DNA of 52,854 bases from Lacticaseibacillus thailandensis DSM 22698 = JCM 13996 (GCF_001312865.1 NZ_BBER01000010.1:1-52854), one strand, 5' to 3'. Shown: positions 11,634-22,013, counted from the first letter of the stretch. Notes: generated by a model not told the origin, from the letters alone. Translations and numbers: made by a program.

Positions 11634-12068
11634 TTATTCCACCGCGAGTAACCTTACGTCACTGACCCCGTTTAGAACCTTGAGGGCGGCGGTGAGGTCA
11701 TCCAGCGTTCCGGTCAGGCTGGAGACGTCAAACGAGATGGTCACACTCGCCCATTCATGAATGGGGATGTTTTGGTTGATGGTCAAGATGTTGGCCGCTG
11801 CGTGTGACAGGGCCGCCAGCACCTCGGATAGGACACCCCGCGAGTGATGGAGCATCAGTGAGATTACGGCCTTCCGGGTCGCGGGCTGGGAGTCGGCGGC
11901 AAAGACCAGGTCCTTATACTTATAGTAGGTTCCGCGACTGATGCCAACCTGCTTGACGGCCTCACTGACCTGCTTCACGCTTCCGTTTTCGAGCAGGGTC
12001 CGGGCCGCAATCACTTTCTCAATGACTGCCGGTAGCATGGAGCTATCGACAATATAATATTTTTCCAT
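11634..12068 (-). CDS. ACT-domain protein (UPF0735/PheB-like)
   Basis: 144 residues starting MEKYYIVDSSMLPAVIEKVI. The first half has a helix-turn-helix-like segment (VKQVSEAVKQVGISRGTYYK), the second a C-terminal ACT fold (ILTINQNIPIHEWASVTISF). This matches the UPF0735 ACT-domain family, related to B. subtilis PheB; its ligand is unproven and an amino-acid-responsive regulator is the usual guess. The ATG at 12068 has AAGGGAAG about 8 bases upstream; a longer reading frame extends upstream but has no ribosome site. It is convergent to rpoC. Confidence 0.85.
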   Translation of the reverse strand: MEKYYIVDSSMLPAVIEKVIAARTLLENGSVKQVSEAVKQVGISRGTYYKYKDLVFAADSQPATRKAVISLMLHHSRGVLSEVLAALSHAAANILTINQNIPIHEWASVTISFDVSSLTGTLDDLTAALKVLNGVSDVRLLAVE

Positions 12069-12187
12069 AAGGGAACTTCCCTTCCGTGGTAGTATGTATT
12101 GGCTGCACGCCGGGTGGGTCATGGCGCGCAACTGATAGGTTCAATCTTAATATGTTTATCATAGTAAGACAAGTGTATATGCTCCTA

Positions 12188-12606
12188 TCACAAGTAGCGG
12201 CGCAACGTGGCTACGGTGACAACGACAATACCAGCGAGGGTGAGTGCGGGGACAAAGGGGATGCGGCGTGTGTGGCGCCAGCAACTATGCGCCAACCCCA
12301 GCCCACACGCCAGCAGAATCGTCAGCAGGACGCTGGAAAGGCCGAGACAAGCACCAAGCGCACCCATCACCAGTACGTCGGCACTGCCCAATCCATGGGT
12401 GCTCCAAGCAAGTAACCCGACGACCGCCATGGTGCTGAGGCTACGGCGAGCAGGCGCCAGTCCCGCATGGCCCCATACAGGCAGATGATGGTCGTCCACA
12501 CTTCAAGCGGGTAGGCGGGGATGCTCATGGTGTGGAGGTCACAGTAAGCAAAGTAGGTCAGGGGGCCAAAGCAGAGTACGAGTTGGACGGGTTGAAGCCA
12601 GAACAT
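12188..12606 (-). CDS. Short A24 prepilin-peptidase-like membrane protein (one frameshift)
   Basis: Looks like the C-terminal, membrane-embedded aspartyl protease domain of ComC/PilD. The first catalytic region is YFAYCDLHTMSIP and the second GSADVLVMGALG, with the conserved ending RRIPFVPALTLAG. Restoring one base at 12445-12446 (GG for GGG) joins the two frames into 139 residues. Usual ComC is about 220 residues with an N-terminal methylase region that is missing here. The canonical GxGD is GSAD, so activity is doubtful. ATG at 12606 after GGAGG. No competence pilus genes lie nearby. Confidence 0.65.
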
Positions 12607-12753
12607 GGGCATACCTCCGGGTGAGATGTTTTCATAGGGAGATTTCGCCATTTTGGGTCGGCGAGTCGGTGGTTAAGGCCAAAATTATCAGTTTGTCGGT
12701 TTTCGCGTTACAATCGGGGCAGAGCGGGGGATCACTTCGTTGGTGGCTGCTGT

Positions 12754-12879
12754 GGGAGATTGAAACGCGCTGCATCCCGCAGAAACTTGCACGTAAAGCG
12801 TTTCAGCAGTGAAACCAAGCACGGGCTTCACCGCTAAAGCGCGTTACGTTCTAGTTTCTGAACGTGGGGTTCCGCTCCC
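12754..12879. repeat. Large imperfect stem-loop A
   Basis: Outer arms GGGAG/CTCCC, then CAGAAACT/AGTTTCTG, ACGTAA/TTACGT, and inner AGCAGTGAA/TTCACCGCT. It opens with GATTGAAACG-C-GCTGC, shared with element B 123 bases on. No T-run follows, so it is not a plain terminator. Confidence 0.6.
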
Positions 12880-12880
12880 T

Positions 12881-12985
12881 GATTGAAACGAGCTGCGCCC
12901 CCCAGAAAACTACCGCGTAGCAGACTATAGCCAAAAGGCTAAGTGCGAGCCTTCCGGCTATTGTCCACTACACGCTCGTTTTCTG
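12881..12985. repeat. Large three-tier stem-loop B, related to A
   Basis: Opens with GATTGAAACG-A-GCTGC and a C-rich box, then nested arms CAGAAAAC/GTTTTCTG, GTAG/CTAC, TATAGCC/GGCTAT and AAGGCT/AGCCTT. The outer arms resemble those of element A. It ends 32 bases before the str promoter -35. Confidence 0.6.
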
Positions 12986-13016
12986 CACAGCCGGCTTCGT
13001 TCGCTTAAATAAACAG

Positions 13017-13046
13017 TTGACTTTCCCCGTGAAAACTTTGTATACT
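13017..13046 (+). promoter_or_regulatory. str operon promoter (rpsL-rpsG-fusA)
   Basis: -35 TTGACT at 13017-13022, 18-base spacer, -10 TATACT at 13041-13046. A leader of about 150 bases precedes rpsL; no established leader motif was recognised in it. Confidence 0.8.
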
Positions 13047-13206
13047 ATCAAAGGTGCTTTTTTTCAGTTTATGCGGTTCACCCGACGGCTGACTGGCACC
13101 GCGCCAAACTGCCGCCGAAGTGGCCATTTTTTTACAATCAAAAATGAACCGCCCGGATGTGTGGACTTAAATAAGTAGTACCGAAATCGAAAGGAGGAAC
13201 CTAGAT

Positions 13207-13622
13207 ATGCCAACAATTAACCAACTGGTACGTCAAGGTCGTAAGTCTCATGGCAAGAAGAGTAATGCTCCTGCCTGAACTTTAGCTACAACAGTAAGAC
13301 AAAGTCTTTGGGTGACAACCCTGCACCTCAGAAGCGTGGTGTTGCTACCCGTGTTGGTACGATGACACCAAAGAAGCCAAACTCCGCCCTGCGGAAGTAC
13401 GCTCGTGTACGTCTCTCCAACCTGATTGAAGTTACGGCTTACATCCCTGGTGAAGGCCACAACCTGCAGGAACACTCGGTCGTTTTGATCCGTGGTGGTC
13501 GTGTCAAGGACTTGCCTGGGGTTCGTTACCACATCGTTCGTGGTGCCTTGGATACTGCCGGTGTTGACGGCCGTATGCAGAGCCGTTCCAAGTACGGTGC
13601 AAAGCGCCCTAAGAAGAAGTAA
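13207..13622 (+). CDS. rpsL: 30S ribosomal protein S12 (one frameshift)
   Basis: 138 residues when corrected. CC at 13274-13275 should be CCC (codons for Ala-Leu-Asn); as written, translation stops at residue 23. Loop [11 protein letters not shown] and RVKDLPGVR keep the lysines that change in streptomycin resistance, so the allele reads as sensitive. ATG after AAAGGAGG. First gene of the str operon. Confidence 0.96.
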
Positions 13623-13675
13623 TTCGTAATGGAAACGCCCGTTAACGGGTAATAAACAATTAGGAGGGTTTTAGG

Positions 13676-14146
13676 ATGCCACGTAAAGGCTACGTTAAAA
13701 ACCGAGATGTCCTGCCTGACCCAGTTTACAACTCAAAGCTGGTTACCCGCTTGATCAACCACATGATGGTTGATGGCAAGCGTGGTAAGGCGCAGAAGAT
13801 TCTCTACGATGCATTTGACATTATTAAGGAACAAACTGGTAACGACCCAGTCGAAGTTTTCGAAGAGGCAATGAAGAACGTTATGCCTGTTCTGGAAGTT
13901 AAGGCTCGTCGTATCGGTGGTTCTAACTACCAGGTGCCAATCGAAGTTCGACCAGAACGTCGGACCACTTTGGGCCTGCGCTGGATCGTACAGTACGCGC
14001 GTTCTCGTGGTGAACACACCATGGACGAGCGGCTGGCCCGCGAACTGATGGATGCCGCCAACAACACTGGTGCAGCCGTTAAGAAGCGTGAAGATACCCA
14101 CCGTATGGCAGACGCCAACCGGGCATTTGCACACTATCGTTGGTAA
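13676..14146 (+). CDS. rpsG: 30S ribosomal protein S7
   Basis: 156 residues, full length, starting [16 protein letters not shown] and ending RAFAHYRW. S7 nucleates assembly of the 30S head and contacts E-site tRNA. ATG after TAGGAGG. It lies between rpsL and fusA; an intrinsic hairpin follows, so fusA may be partly uncoupled. Confidence 0.98.
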   Translation: MPRKGYVKNRDVLPDPVYNSKLVTRLINHMMVDGKRGKAQKILYDAFDIIKEQTGNDPVEVFEEAMKNVMPVLEVKARRIGGSNYQVPIEVRPERRTTLGLRWIVQYARSRGEHTMDERLARELMDAANNTGAAVKKREDTHRMADANRAFAHYRW

Positions 14147-14150
14147 TATG

Positions 14151-14197
14151 AAGGGCTATTATATGCGGTTGCTACGCCATATAGTAGCCCTTTCTTT
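14151..14197 (+). terminator. Hairpin between rpsG and fusA
   Basis: Stem GGGCTATTATATG (14153-14165) with CATATAGTAGCCC (14178-14190), one G-U pair, then TTTCTTT. Since fusA follows in the same direction it may act as an attenuator rather than a full stop. No strong promoter was seen between it and fusA. Confidence 0.65.
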
Positions 14198-14269
14198 GAA
14201 CCAACTTCATTTGAACAGCACAATGGGTGCTGTCACTCTGTATTAACTTGAGAGGAGTAAATCTTTCAC

Positions 14270-16355
14270 ATGGCTAACAAGCGTGAATTCCCACTTGAAA
14301 AGACCCGTAACATTGGATCATGGCCCACATCGATGCTGGTAAAACTACTACCACTGAACGTATCCTGTACTACACAGGTAAAATTCACAAAATCGGTGAA
14401 ACTCATGACGGTGCTTCCCAGATGGACTGGATGGCTCAGGAACAAGAGCGTGGTATCACGATCACTTCCGCCGCTACTACCGCCCACTGGAAGGGTAACC
14501 GTATCAACATCATCGATACCCCAGGACATGTTGACTTCACTATCGAAGTTGAACGTTCCCTGCGTGTTTTGGATGGTGCCATCACCGTGCTAGATGCTCA
14601 GGCTGGGGTTGAACCTCAGACCGAAAACGTTTGGCGTCAGGCTACCACATACAGTGTTCCGCGGATCGTGTTCGTCAACAAGATGGACAAGGTCGGCGCC
14701 GACTTCCAGTACTCCGTGGGTACTATCCGCGACCGTCTGGGTGCCAACGCCCACGCTATCCAGTTGCCGATCGGTGCTGAAGACAAGTTTGAAGGGGTTA
14801 TCGACCTCCTTGAAATGAAGGCCGACCTGTACGACGAAGACGAATTGGGGACGGAATGGGATACTGTTGAGATCCCTGACGAATATAAGGAACAGGCAGA
14901 GAAAGCTCGCCAGGACCTTGTTGAAGCCGTTGCCGATGTTGACGATGACATTATGGAAAAGTACCTGAATGGTGACGACATTAGTGTGCCGGAACTGAAG
15001 GCTGCTATCCGTAAGGCGACCATCAACCTGGAATTCTTCCCTGTTCTGGCTGGCTCTGCCTTCAAGAACAAGGGTGTCCAGATGCTGCTCGACGCCACGG
15101 TCGACTACCTGCCTAGCCCACTGGACGTTAAGCCATATAACGCCAAGGACCCAGAAACTGGTGAAGAAGTTGAATTGATGGCCGGTGACGACAAGCCGTT
15201 CGCTGCGTTGGCTTCAAGATTGCCACCGACCCATTCGTTGGTCGTCTGACTTTCATCCGTGTTTACACTGGTAGTTTGGAATCCGGTTCCTACGTTGAGA
15301 ACACGACGAAGGGCAAGCGTGAACGTGTTGGTCGTCTGTTGCAAATGCACAGTAACCACCGTCAGGAAATCCCTGAAGTCTTCTCTGGTGATATTGCGGC
15401 CGTTATCGGTTTGAAGAACACCACTACTGGTGATTCCCTGACCGACCAGGACCACCCACTGGTATTGGAATCCCTTGAAATTCCTGACCCAGTTATCCAG
15501 GTTTCCGTTGAACCTAAGTCCAAGGAAGACCGCGACAAGCTTGATGTTGCCATCCAGAAGCTGGCCGAAGAAGACCCAACGTTCCAGGCGGAAACTAACC
15601 CTGAAACTGGTGAAACTTTGATCGCCGGCATGGGTGAACTGCACTTGGACATCATGGTTGACCGTATGCGGCGTGAATTCAATGTTGACGCCCAGATTGG
15701 TGAACCACAAGTTGCCTACCGTGAAACCTTCACCAAGCAAGCTAGCGCCCAAGGTAAGTTTGTGCGTCAGTCTGGTGGTAAAGGTCAGTATGGTGATGTT
15801 TGGATCGAGTTCACTCCTAACGAAGAGGGCAAAGGCTTCGAATTCGAAGACGCCATCGTCGGTGGTGTGGTTCCGCGTGAATACATTCCATCCGTTGAGC
15901 AGGGTCTGAAGGAAGCTATGGCTAACGGTGTGTTGGCCGGCTACCCATTGATTGACGTTAAGGCCAAGCTTTACGATGGTTCTTACCACGAAGTCGATTC
16001 TTCCGAAGCTGCGTTCAAGGTTGCCGCATCCATGGCTTTGAAGGCTGCTGCGCCTAAGGCCGGTGCCGTCATCCTGGAACCAATCATGAAGGTTGAAATC
16101 GTGGCTCCAGAAGACAACTTTGGTGACGTTATGGGCCAGGTTACTGCCCGTCGTGGCCGTGTTGAAGGTATGGAAGCCCGCGGTAACGCCCAGGTCGTTA
16201 ACGCCATGGTACCGTTGGCCGAAATGTTCGGTTACGCGACGACCCTGCGTTCTGCTACCCAGGGTCGTGGGACCTTCACGATGACCTTTGACCACTACGA
16301 AGCAACGCCAAAGTCCATCCAAGAAGAGATCATCAAGAAAAACGGTGGCCAGTAA
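14270..16355 (+). CDS. fusA: Elongation factor G (two frameshifts)
   Basis: Translocation GTPase, 695 residues when corrected. G1 [11 protein letters not shown]3 DTPGHVDF and G4 NKMD are present, then domains II-V ending [14 protein letters not shown] at 14315-14316 should be GGG just before the G1 loop, and TT at 15213-15214 should be TTT (codons for Ala-Phe-Lys); both lie in short runs. ATG at 14270 after AGAGGAGT. Terminated by a strong hairpin. Confidence 0.97.
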
Positions 16356-16375
16356 TTAAACTGGTTGCTTAAACG

Positions 16376-16416
16376 AAACGCCCGCTGCGGGTTTAGCCGT
16401 AGCGGGCGTTTTTTTT
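16376..16416 (+). terminator. str operon terminator
   Basis: Stem AAACGCCCGCTGCGG against CCGTAGCGGGCGTTT with loop GTTTAG, running into eight T. Strong rho-independent terminator after fusA. Confidence 0.93.
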
Positions 16417-16463
16417 GCATACGCGTGCGCAGGCTGGCACGCAAGTTACTATGGTAAGGGCCG

Positions 16464-17012
16464 TTAAATGACCTCGGCGCCCAACGCGGAACGGAAGTGG
16501 TTCAGTGCCCAGTCCTGGCCACCCGGTGTGAACGTCGCGGTCGCGTTGGTCGGGATGGTCAACGCGTAACCCAAGTTGTACGCGTCCACGGCGGTGTGCA
16601 GGACGCAGATGTCGGTGCAGACACCGACAAGGGTGATAGTACGAATCGACCGTTAACGTAGCCAGAGGTCAAGCGGCGTGCCAGCAAAGCTGGAGTAGCG
16701 GGTCTTGGCAAAGGCGTGCACCTGCGCGTCAGCGTGGTGCGCGGCATACCATTCCCCGGTGTGGCCATAAAATGCGCGCCCCCAAGTGTCACGTTCGTTG
16801 TGGGGTGGGAAGAGCTTGGTCTCAGGATGGTACTGGTCGCCGGCAACATGCAGGTCAGTCGGTAGGTACACCCAGCCACCGTCAGCCAGAGTTTGGTCGG
16901 CTGCAGCCACGATGGCGTCGTCAATAGCCTGAGCGGGGGCGCCGGCCGTGAGGGCACCATTGGGCGCAACAAAGTCGTTAGTGTAATCGATAATCAGTAG
17001 GGCGTGAGTCAT
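16464..17012 (-). pseudogene. Nicotinamidase/isochorismatase-family hydrolase with in-frame TAA
   Basis: The whole 182-codon frame is intact except for TAA at 16653-16655 (codon 120). The catalytic triad of the family is visible: Asp9 in LLIIDYTNDF, Lys103 in FAKTRYSSF, Cys132 in VGVCTDICVL; the metal-site segment TDLHVAGDQYHPE is also there. The stop precedes the catalytic Cys, so the product would be dead if not read through. A single base change from GAA or CAA would make it. Likely activity is nicotinamide to nicotinate in NAD salvage (inference). ATG at 17012 follows GGAGG by 8 bases. Confidence 0.85.
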
Positions 17013-17251
17013 GAGCATATCCTCCAGTTTGTGTTCACTAAGCATCGGTGTTAATGTATATGCACGGTGCGTGCGTTGGTGTCTTGACACCTGATTTTAC
17101 ACCAGAAAATGCGGGATGAAAATGGGTGTATGGGGTTGCGCTCCCCAGAATAGCTGTTTGTCCCTGAACGCGAACGTGTACGGGCAAATTACGGGGTCGG
17201 CACGCGCAAACGCGAACGTTGCAAATTACGCGAGAAAGCTGTATAAAGGCC
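17013..17251. other. Intergenic stretch with direct repeats ahead of the S10 promoter
   Basis: No gene. It has a small hairpin GGGG-TTGCGCT-CCCC, a stem TTTGtCCC/GGGcAAA, and a two-part direct repeat: CGCGAACGT at 17169-17177 and 17211-17219, each followed by CAAATTACG (17185-17193 and 17222-17230). Confidence 0.5.
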
Positions 17252-17280
17252 TTGAACTCGGCGTTAATATCATGTATACT
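17252..17280 (+). promoter_or_regulatory. S10-spc-alpha operon promoter
   Basis: -35 TTGAAC at 17252-17257, 17-base spacer, -10 TATACT at 17275-17280. About 165 bases of GC-rich leader lead to rpsJ; an S10 leader regulatory structure is possible but was not identified. Confidence 0.8.
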
Positions 17281-17450
17281 AACAAAGTTGCAGGTTAATT
17301 CGGGGCGCAGTGTGCGCTCCGCGGCGGTTTGCACAAGCATAGCGTGGATGTGAGAGGTTGCGACACGCCCGGCCGCTTTGCCACGGAGAGCGCGACGGAA
17401 ATTTTCACGGAGCTAGTCTACTAAAGATAATAGACGAAGGAGGACACACA

Positions 17451-17759
17451 ATGGCAAAACAGAAGATTCGGATCCGGCTTAAGGCTTACGAGCACCGGAT
17501 TATCGATCAGTCCGCAGAAAAGATTGTCGAGACCGCAAAGCGCACAGGTGCTACGATCTCTGGCCCAATCCCACTGCCAACGGAACGCACACTTTACACG
17601 GTGCTACGTTCACCGCATAAGCACAAGGATTCACGGGAACAGTTCGAAATGCGCACGCACAAGCGTCTGATCGACATTGTTAACCCAACGCCAAAGACAG
17701 TTGATGCTTTAATGAAGCTCGACCTGCCAAGCGGTGTTGATATCGAGATTAAACTTTAA
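17451..17759 (+). CDS. rpsJ: 30S ribosomal protein S10
   Basis: 102 residues, full length: [19 protein letters not shown] to GVDIEIKL. It is a head protein of the 30S subunit and, in bacteria generally, the NusE partner in antitermination. ATG after AAGGAGG. First gene of the S10-spc-alpha block. Confidence 0.98.
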   Translation: MAKQKIRIRLKAYEHRIIDQSAEKIVETAKRTGATISGPIPLPTERTLYTVLRSPHKHKDSREQFEMRTHKRLIDIVNPTPKTVDALMKLDLPSGVDIEIKL

Positions 17760-17785
17760 TCTGTAAGAAACTGGAGGTGTACCCA

Positions 17786-18421
17786 TTGTCTCGAAAAGGA
17801 ATCTTAGGTAAAAAGGTCGGCATGACCCAGGTCTTCACTGAAAACGGCGAGTTGGTTCCAGTAACTGTCATTGACGTTACTGGCAACAAGGTGTTGCAGG
17901 TTAAGACTAACGAAACTGATGGCTATGAAGCCGTTCAGCTCGGGTTTGACGACAAGCGTGAAGTTCTGTCCAACAAGCCAGAAGCTGGCCACGCAAAGAA
18001 GGCAGACACCACCCCTAAGCGCTTCATTAAGGAGATCCGCGATGTAGCGCTTGATGATTATGAGGTCGGTGCCGAAGTAAAGGCTGACACCTTTGCAGCA
18101 GGCGACATCGTGGATGTCACCGGGATTACAAAGGGTCACGGATACCAAGGTAACATCAAGAAAGACGGTCAGCGTCGCGGTCCTATGGCCCACGGTTCTC
18201 GTTACCACCGTCGTCCTGGTTCACTTGGTGCCATCATTAACCGTGTGTTCCCTGGTAAGAAGTTGCCAGGCCGCATGGGTAACAAGAAGGTTACCATGCA
18301 GAACCTCGAAGTTGTGGCCGTAGATACGGATCACAACGTATTGCTCATCAAGGGTAACGTCCCTGGGGCAAACAAGTCCTTTGTTACCGTTCGCACGGCT
18401 GTTAAGTCGGTCGCAAAATAA
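17786..18421 (+). CDS. rplC: 50S ribosomal protein L3
   Basis: 211 residues. TTG start at 17786 ([16 protein letters not shown]) sits 8 bases after GGAGG; a GTG 9 bases upstream overlaps that site. The L3 loop GHGYQG and the basic extension reaching the peptidyl-transferase centre are present. Confidence 0.97.
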   Translation: MSRKGILGKKVGMTQVFTENGELVPVTVIDVTGNKVLQVKTNETDGYEAVQLGFDDKREVLSNKPEAGHAKKADTTPKRFIKEIRDVALDDYEVGAEVKADTFAAGDIVDVTGITKGHGYQGNIKKDGQRRGPMAHGSRYHRRPGSLGAIINRVFPGKKLPGRMGNKKVTMQNLEVVAVDTDHNVLLIKGNVPGANKSFVTVRTAVKSVAK

Positions 18422-18445
18422 ATCACGAAGGGAGGACATTAACAG

Positions 18446-19069
18446 ATGGCTAACGTTACTTTGTACAAGCAAGATGGCTCTGAGAACGGCTCCGTTGAAT
18501 TAAACGATGCTATTTTCGCCATTGAACCAAACCAGAACGTGGTGTTTGATGCAATCATCATGCAGCGTGCTTCTCTTCGTCAGGGCACCCACGCGGTTAA
18601 GAACCGTTCCGCCGTTTCTGGCGGTGGCCGCAAGCCATGGCGCCAGAAGGGTACCGGTCGTGCCCGTCAGGGTTCCATCCGTTCACCACAGTGGCGTGGC
18701 GGTGGGATCGTCTTCGGACCAACCCCACGGAGCTACAGCTACAAGCTGCCTAAGAAGGTTCGTCGCCTGGCACTGAAGTCGGTCTTATCCGAAAAGGTTG
18801 CTGACAAGAACCTGGTAGTCGTTGACGCTTTGAGCTTCGACGCACCAAAGACGAAGGCATTCGCACAGGCATTGACTGCACTGAACGCCAACGAAAAGAC
18901 TCTGGTTGTTCTCGAAGCCGGCAACGACAACGCTGCTCTGGCTGCACGGAACCTGCCAAACGTCAAGGTTGTAGTTGCTGATGGTATCAACGTTTTGGAT
19001 ATCGTGAACAACAACAAGCTGGTTGTCACACAAGCAGCTCTCCAGAAGATTGAGGAGGTATTCGCATAA
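18446..19069 (+). CDS. rplD: 50S ribosomal protein L4
   Basis: 207 residues, [19 protein letters not shown] to LQKIEEVFA. The long loop [18 protein letters not shown] lines the exit tunnel near the macrolide site and looks wild type. The stop overlaps the rplW start by one base. In E. coli L4 autoregulates S10; this is not shown for Bacilli. Confidence 0.98.
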   Translation: MANVTLYKQDGSENGSVELNDAIFAIEPNQNVVFDAIIMQRASLRQGTHAVKNRSAVSGGGRKPWRQKGTGRARQGSIRSPQWRGGGIVFGPTPRSYSYKLPKKVRRLALKSVLSEKVADKNLVVVDALSFDAPKTKAFAQALTALNANEKTLVVLEAGNDNAALAARNLPNVKVVVADGINVLDIVNNNKLVVTQAALQKIEEVFA

Positions 19070-19353
19070 TGGATGCACGCGATATTATTCTTCGCCCAAT
19101 CATTACCGAACAGTCTACCGCCGAGATGGACAACCGCAAGTACACGTTTGAAGTTAACCTGAACGCCGACAAGACCCAGGTTAAGCGCGCTGTCGAAGAA
19201 ATCTTCGGCGCAAGCGTTAAGAACGTCAACATTGCCAATGTTCGCGGCAAGAAGAAGCGTCAGGGTCGTTACGAAGGTATGACCCGTCGTCGTCGTAAGG
19301 CGATCGTTACCCTGAATGCTGATTCTAAAGACATCAAGATTTTCGAAGATTAA
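19069..19353 (+). CDS. rplW: 50S ribosomal protein L23
   Basis: 94 residues. It starts on TAATG overlapping rplD, with GAGGAGG inside the rplD end, so translation is coupled. L23 lies at the tunnel exit, where trigger factor and SRP dock. Ends [15 protein letters not shown]. Confidence 0.98.
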   Translation: MDARDIILRPIITEQSTAEMDNRKYTFEVNLNADKTQVKRAVEEIFGASVKNVNIANVRGKKKRQGRYEGMTRRRRKAIVTLNADSKDIKIFED

Positions 19354-19384
19354 TTCGAAAAATTTTTAAAAGGAGGTTAATAAA

Positions 19385-20218
19385 GTGGCGATTATTAAGT
19401 ACAAACCAACCACCAACGGTCGTCGTAACATGTCTGGTTCCGACTTTGCCGACATCACCAAGAAGCGTCCAGAACGCTCCCTGTTGGAAAGCCAAAACCA
19501 CACCGCCGGCCGTAACGCGCATGGACACATCACTGTCCGTCACCGTGGCGGTGGTAACAAGCAGTTCTACCGTGTGATCGACTTCAAGCGGCAGAAGGAT
19601 AACGTTACTGCTAAGGTAACGGCTATCGAATACGATCCAAACCGTACGGCAAACATTGCTTTGCTGACATATGAAGATGGGGTTAAGTCCTACATCCTGG
19701 CACCTAAGGGTCTCAAGGTTGGTGACAAGGTTGTTTCTGGCCCTGACGCCGACATTAAGGCTGGTAACGCACTGCCACTGAGCAACATTCCTGATGGGAC
19801 TTTGATTCACAACGTTGAATTGAAGCCTGGTAAGGGTGGTCAGTTGGCCCGTTCCGCTGGTGCCTCCGCACAGTTGCTGGGTCACGATGGCAAGTACGTC
19901 ACCGTTCGCCTATCTTCCGGTGAAGTCCGGATGGTCCTGGCAGTTAACCGTGCAACGGTTGGTGAAGTTGGTAACGCTGAACACTCACTGATTAGCATTG
20001 GTAAGGCCGGTCGCAAGCGTTGGCTCGGTTTCCGTCCAACGGTTCGTGGTTCGGTTATGAACCCTAACGATCACCCACATGGTGGTGGTGAAGGTAAAGC
20101 ACCTATCGGTCGTCCATCGCCATTATCCCCATGGGGTAAGAAGACGTTGGGTAAGAAGACGCGTGATCACAAGGCTAAGTCCGAGAAGTTCATCGTCCGT
20201 CACCGTAAGCACAAGTAA
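19385..20218 (+). CDS. rplB: 50S ribosomal protein L2
   Basis: 277 residues, GTG start after AAAGGAGG. It has the 23S-binding core and the conserved C-terminal loop [13 protein letters not shown] containing the histidine implicated in peptidyl transfer, ending RHRKHK. Confidence 0.98.
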   Translation: MAIIKYKPTTNGRRNMSGSDFADITKKRPERSLLESQNHTAGRNAHGHITVRHRGGGNKQFYRVIDFKRQKDNVTAKVTAIEYDPNRTANIALLTYEDGVKSYILAPKGLKVGDKVVSGPDADIKAGNALPLSNIPDGTLIHNVELKPGKGGQLARSAGASAQLLGHDGKYVTVRLSSGEVRMVLAVNRATVGEVGNAEHSLISIGKAGRKRWLGFRPTVRGSVMNPNDHPHGGGEGKAPIGRPSPLSPWGKKTLGKKTRDHKAKSEKFIVRHRKHK

Positions 20219-20251
20219 ACCACTACAAGTAGTAGTTAAGGAGGTCACAAA

Positions 20252-20534
20252 ATGGGTCGCAGTCTTAAAAAAAGGACCTTTTGCCGATGCCAGCCTTCTG
20301 AAGAAGGTTGAGGCACAGGCAGGTAACGACAAGAAGACCGTCATCAAGACGTGGTCGCGTCGTTCAACTATTTTCCCAAGTTTCATCGGCTACACCTTCG
20401 CAGTGTACGATGGCCGGAAGCACGTTCCAGTTTACGTGTCTGAAGACATGGTTGGTCACAAGCTCGGTGAGTTTGTACCTACCCGGACCTTCCATGGTCA
20501 CGCTGTCGATGACAAGAAAACCGCAGCACGCTAG
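20252..20534 (+). CDS. rpsS: 30S ribosomal protein S19 (one frameshift)
   Basis: 93 residues when corrected. ATG at 20252 after AAGGAGG gives MGRSLKK; then an A7 at 20267-20273 should be A6 to read [11 protein letters not shown]. The rest ([31 protein letters not shown]) is intact. Binds 16S rRNA in the head together with S13. Confidence 0.96.
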
Positions 20535-20551
20535 AAAGGAGCAATTCAGAC

Positions 20552-20905
20552 ATGGCTGAAACAATTACGTCTGCAACCGCAACGGCGAAGACAGTACGAA
20601 TTGCTGCTCGCAAAGCGCGGTTGGTAATCGACTTGATTCGCGGCCGGAGCGCAGCAGAAGCTCTGGCAATCCTTGAATTCACGCCCCGCGCGGGTTCACC
20701 GATTATTGCTAAGGTATTGAAGAGTGCGATTGCTAATGCAGAACACAACTTCGACCTGGATGCACAAAACCTCTACGTCAAGGACGCTTTCGTTAACGAG
20801 GGTCCAACCTTGAAGCGGTTCCGTCCACGGGCCAAAGGTTCTGCATCACCAATCAACAAGCGTACGAGTCACATCACCGTGACCGTTGCTGAGAAAGAAG
20901 CATAA
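20552..20905 (+). CDS. rplV: 50S ribosomal protein L22
   Basis: 117 residues, intact. The beta-hairpin tip [19 protein letters not shown], which narrows the exit tunnel and is a macrolide-resistance site, is normal. ATG after AAAGGAG. Confidence 0.98.
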   Translation: MAETITSATATAKTVRIAARKARLVIDLIRGRSAAEALAILEFTPRAGSPIIAKVLKSAIANAEHNFDLDAQNLYVKDAFVNEGPTLKRFRPRAKGSASPINKRTSHITVTVAEKEA

Positions 20906-20918
20906 GGAGGGATAACGC

Positions 20919-21578
20919 GTGGGTCAAAAAGTAAATCCAAATGGGTTCCGTGTCGGTGTCATCCGTGACTGGGAAGCTAAGTGGTATGCCGAGAAGGACT
21001 ATGCCACATTCCTGCACGAAGACCTGCACATCCGGGACTTCATTAACAAGAAGCTCGCCGATGCGTCTGTCTCGACCATCGAAATCGAGCGTGCCGCTAA
21101 CAAGGTCAACATTTCTATCCACACCGCTAAGCCAGGGATGGTTATCGGTAAGGGTGGTGCTCAGGTCGAAGCCCTGCGTAAGGACATCGTCGCATTGACC
21201 GGTCGTAACGTGCACATCAACATTGTTGAAATCAAGAAACCTGACCTGGACGCCAAGTTGGTCGCCGAGAACATCGCCGATCAGTTGGAACAGCGTATTG
21301 CATTCCGTCGCGCAATGAAGCAGACGATGCAGCGCACGATGCGGGCAGGTGCTAAGGGTATCAAGGTCCAGACATCCGGCCGTTTGAACGGTGCGGACAT
21401 GTCTCGCCGCGAGCACTATTCCGAAGGAACGGTGCCTCTGCACACTCTGCGTGCAGATATTGATTACTCTTGGCAGGAAGCAAAAACCACTTACGGTCAG
21501 CTAGGCGTGAAGGTCTGGATCTACCGTGGTGAAATCTTGCCAGAAAAGGCAAATAAACCTGCGAAGGGAGCGAAGTAA
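20919..21578 (+). CDS. rpsC: 30S ribosomal protein S3
   Basis: 219 residues, GTG start after AAGGAGGG. The KH domain motif [13 protein letters not shown] near residue 65 and the C-terminal domain ([15 protein letters not shown]) are visible. It sits at the mRNA entry helicase site of the 30S. Confidence 0.98.
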   Translation: MGQKVNPNGFRVGVIRDWEAKWYAEKDYATFLHEDLHIRDFINKKLADASVSTIEIERAANKVNISIHTAKPGMVIGKGGAQVEALRKDIVALTGRNVHINIVEIKKPDLDAKLVAENIADQLEQRIAFRRAMKQTMQRTMRAGAKGIKVQTSGRLNGADMSRREHYSEGTVPLHTLRADIDYSWQEAKTTYGQLGVKVWIYRGEILPEKANKPAKGAK

Positions 21579-21581
21579 CCA

Positions 21582-22013
21582 ATGCTAGTACCTAAGCGTG
21601 TTAAGCACCGCCGTGAATTCCGTGGCAAGATGCGTGGCGCCGCCAAGGGCGGTACCAAAGTTGACTTTGGCGATTATGGTCTGCAGGCCTTGGAATCCCA
21701 CTGGATCTCCAACCGTCAGATTGAAGCCGCTCGTGTTGCCATGACTCGTTACATGAAGCGTGGCGGTAAAGTTTGGATCCGGATCTTCCCGCACAAGTCC
21801 TACACCAGCAAAGGTGTTGGGGTACGTATGGGTAATGGTAAGGGTGCACCAGAAGGCTGGGTAGCCGTTGTTAAGCGCCAGAAGGTGATGTTTGAAGTTG
21901 GTGGCGTTTCTGAAGAAGTCGCTAACGAAGCATTGCGTTTGGCTTCCAACAAACTCCCAATCCGTACCAAGGTGATCAAGCGCCAGGAAGCAGGTGAGCA
22001 GAATGAAGGCTAA
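21582..22013 (+). CDS. rplP: 50S ribosomal protein L16
   Basis: 143 residues, starting 3 bases after the rpsC stop, [19 protein letters not shown]. It binds near the A-site tRNA. The last codons overlap rpmC by 11 bases, so the two are translationally coupled. Confidence 0.98.
   Translation: MLVPKRVKHRREFRGKMRGAAKGGTKVDFGDYGLQALESHWISNRQIEAARVAMTRYMKRGGKVWIRIFPHKSYTSKGVGVRMGNGKGAPEGWVAVVKRQKVMFEVGGVSEEVANEALRLASNKLPIRTKVIKRQEAGEQNEG

Larger units (their letters stand above)
12607..13016. other. Gene-free stretch with two large stem-loops
   Basis: No credible reading frame lies between the prepilin-peptidase-like gene and the str promoter. It holds the stem-loops annotated at 12754-12879 and 12881-12985; the rest shows no clear structure. 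Confidence 0.6.

Noticed and set aside
12158..13016. CRISPR array from the repeated GATTGAAAC words
   Set aside because: Only two copies, 123 bases apart, each part of its own stem-loop; no spacer-repeat periodicity and no cas genes.
15105..16322. 405-codon open frame antisense to fusA
   Set aside because: Same cause; the forward frame is EF-G.
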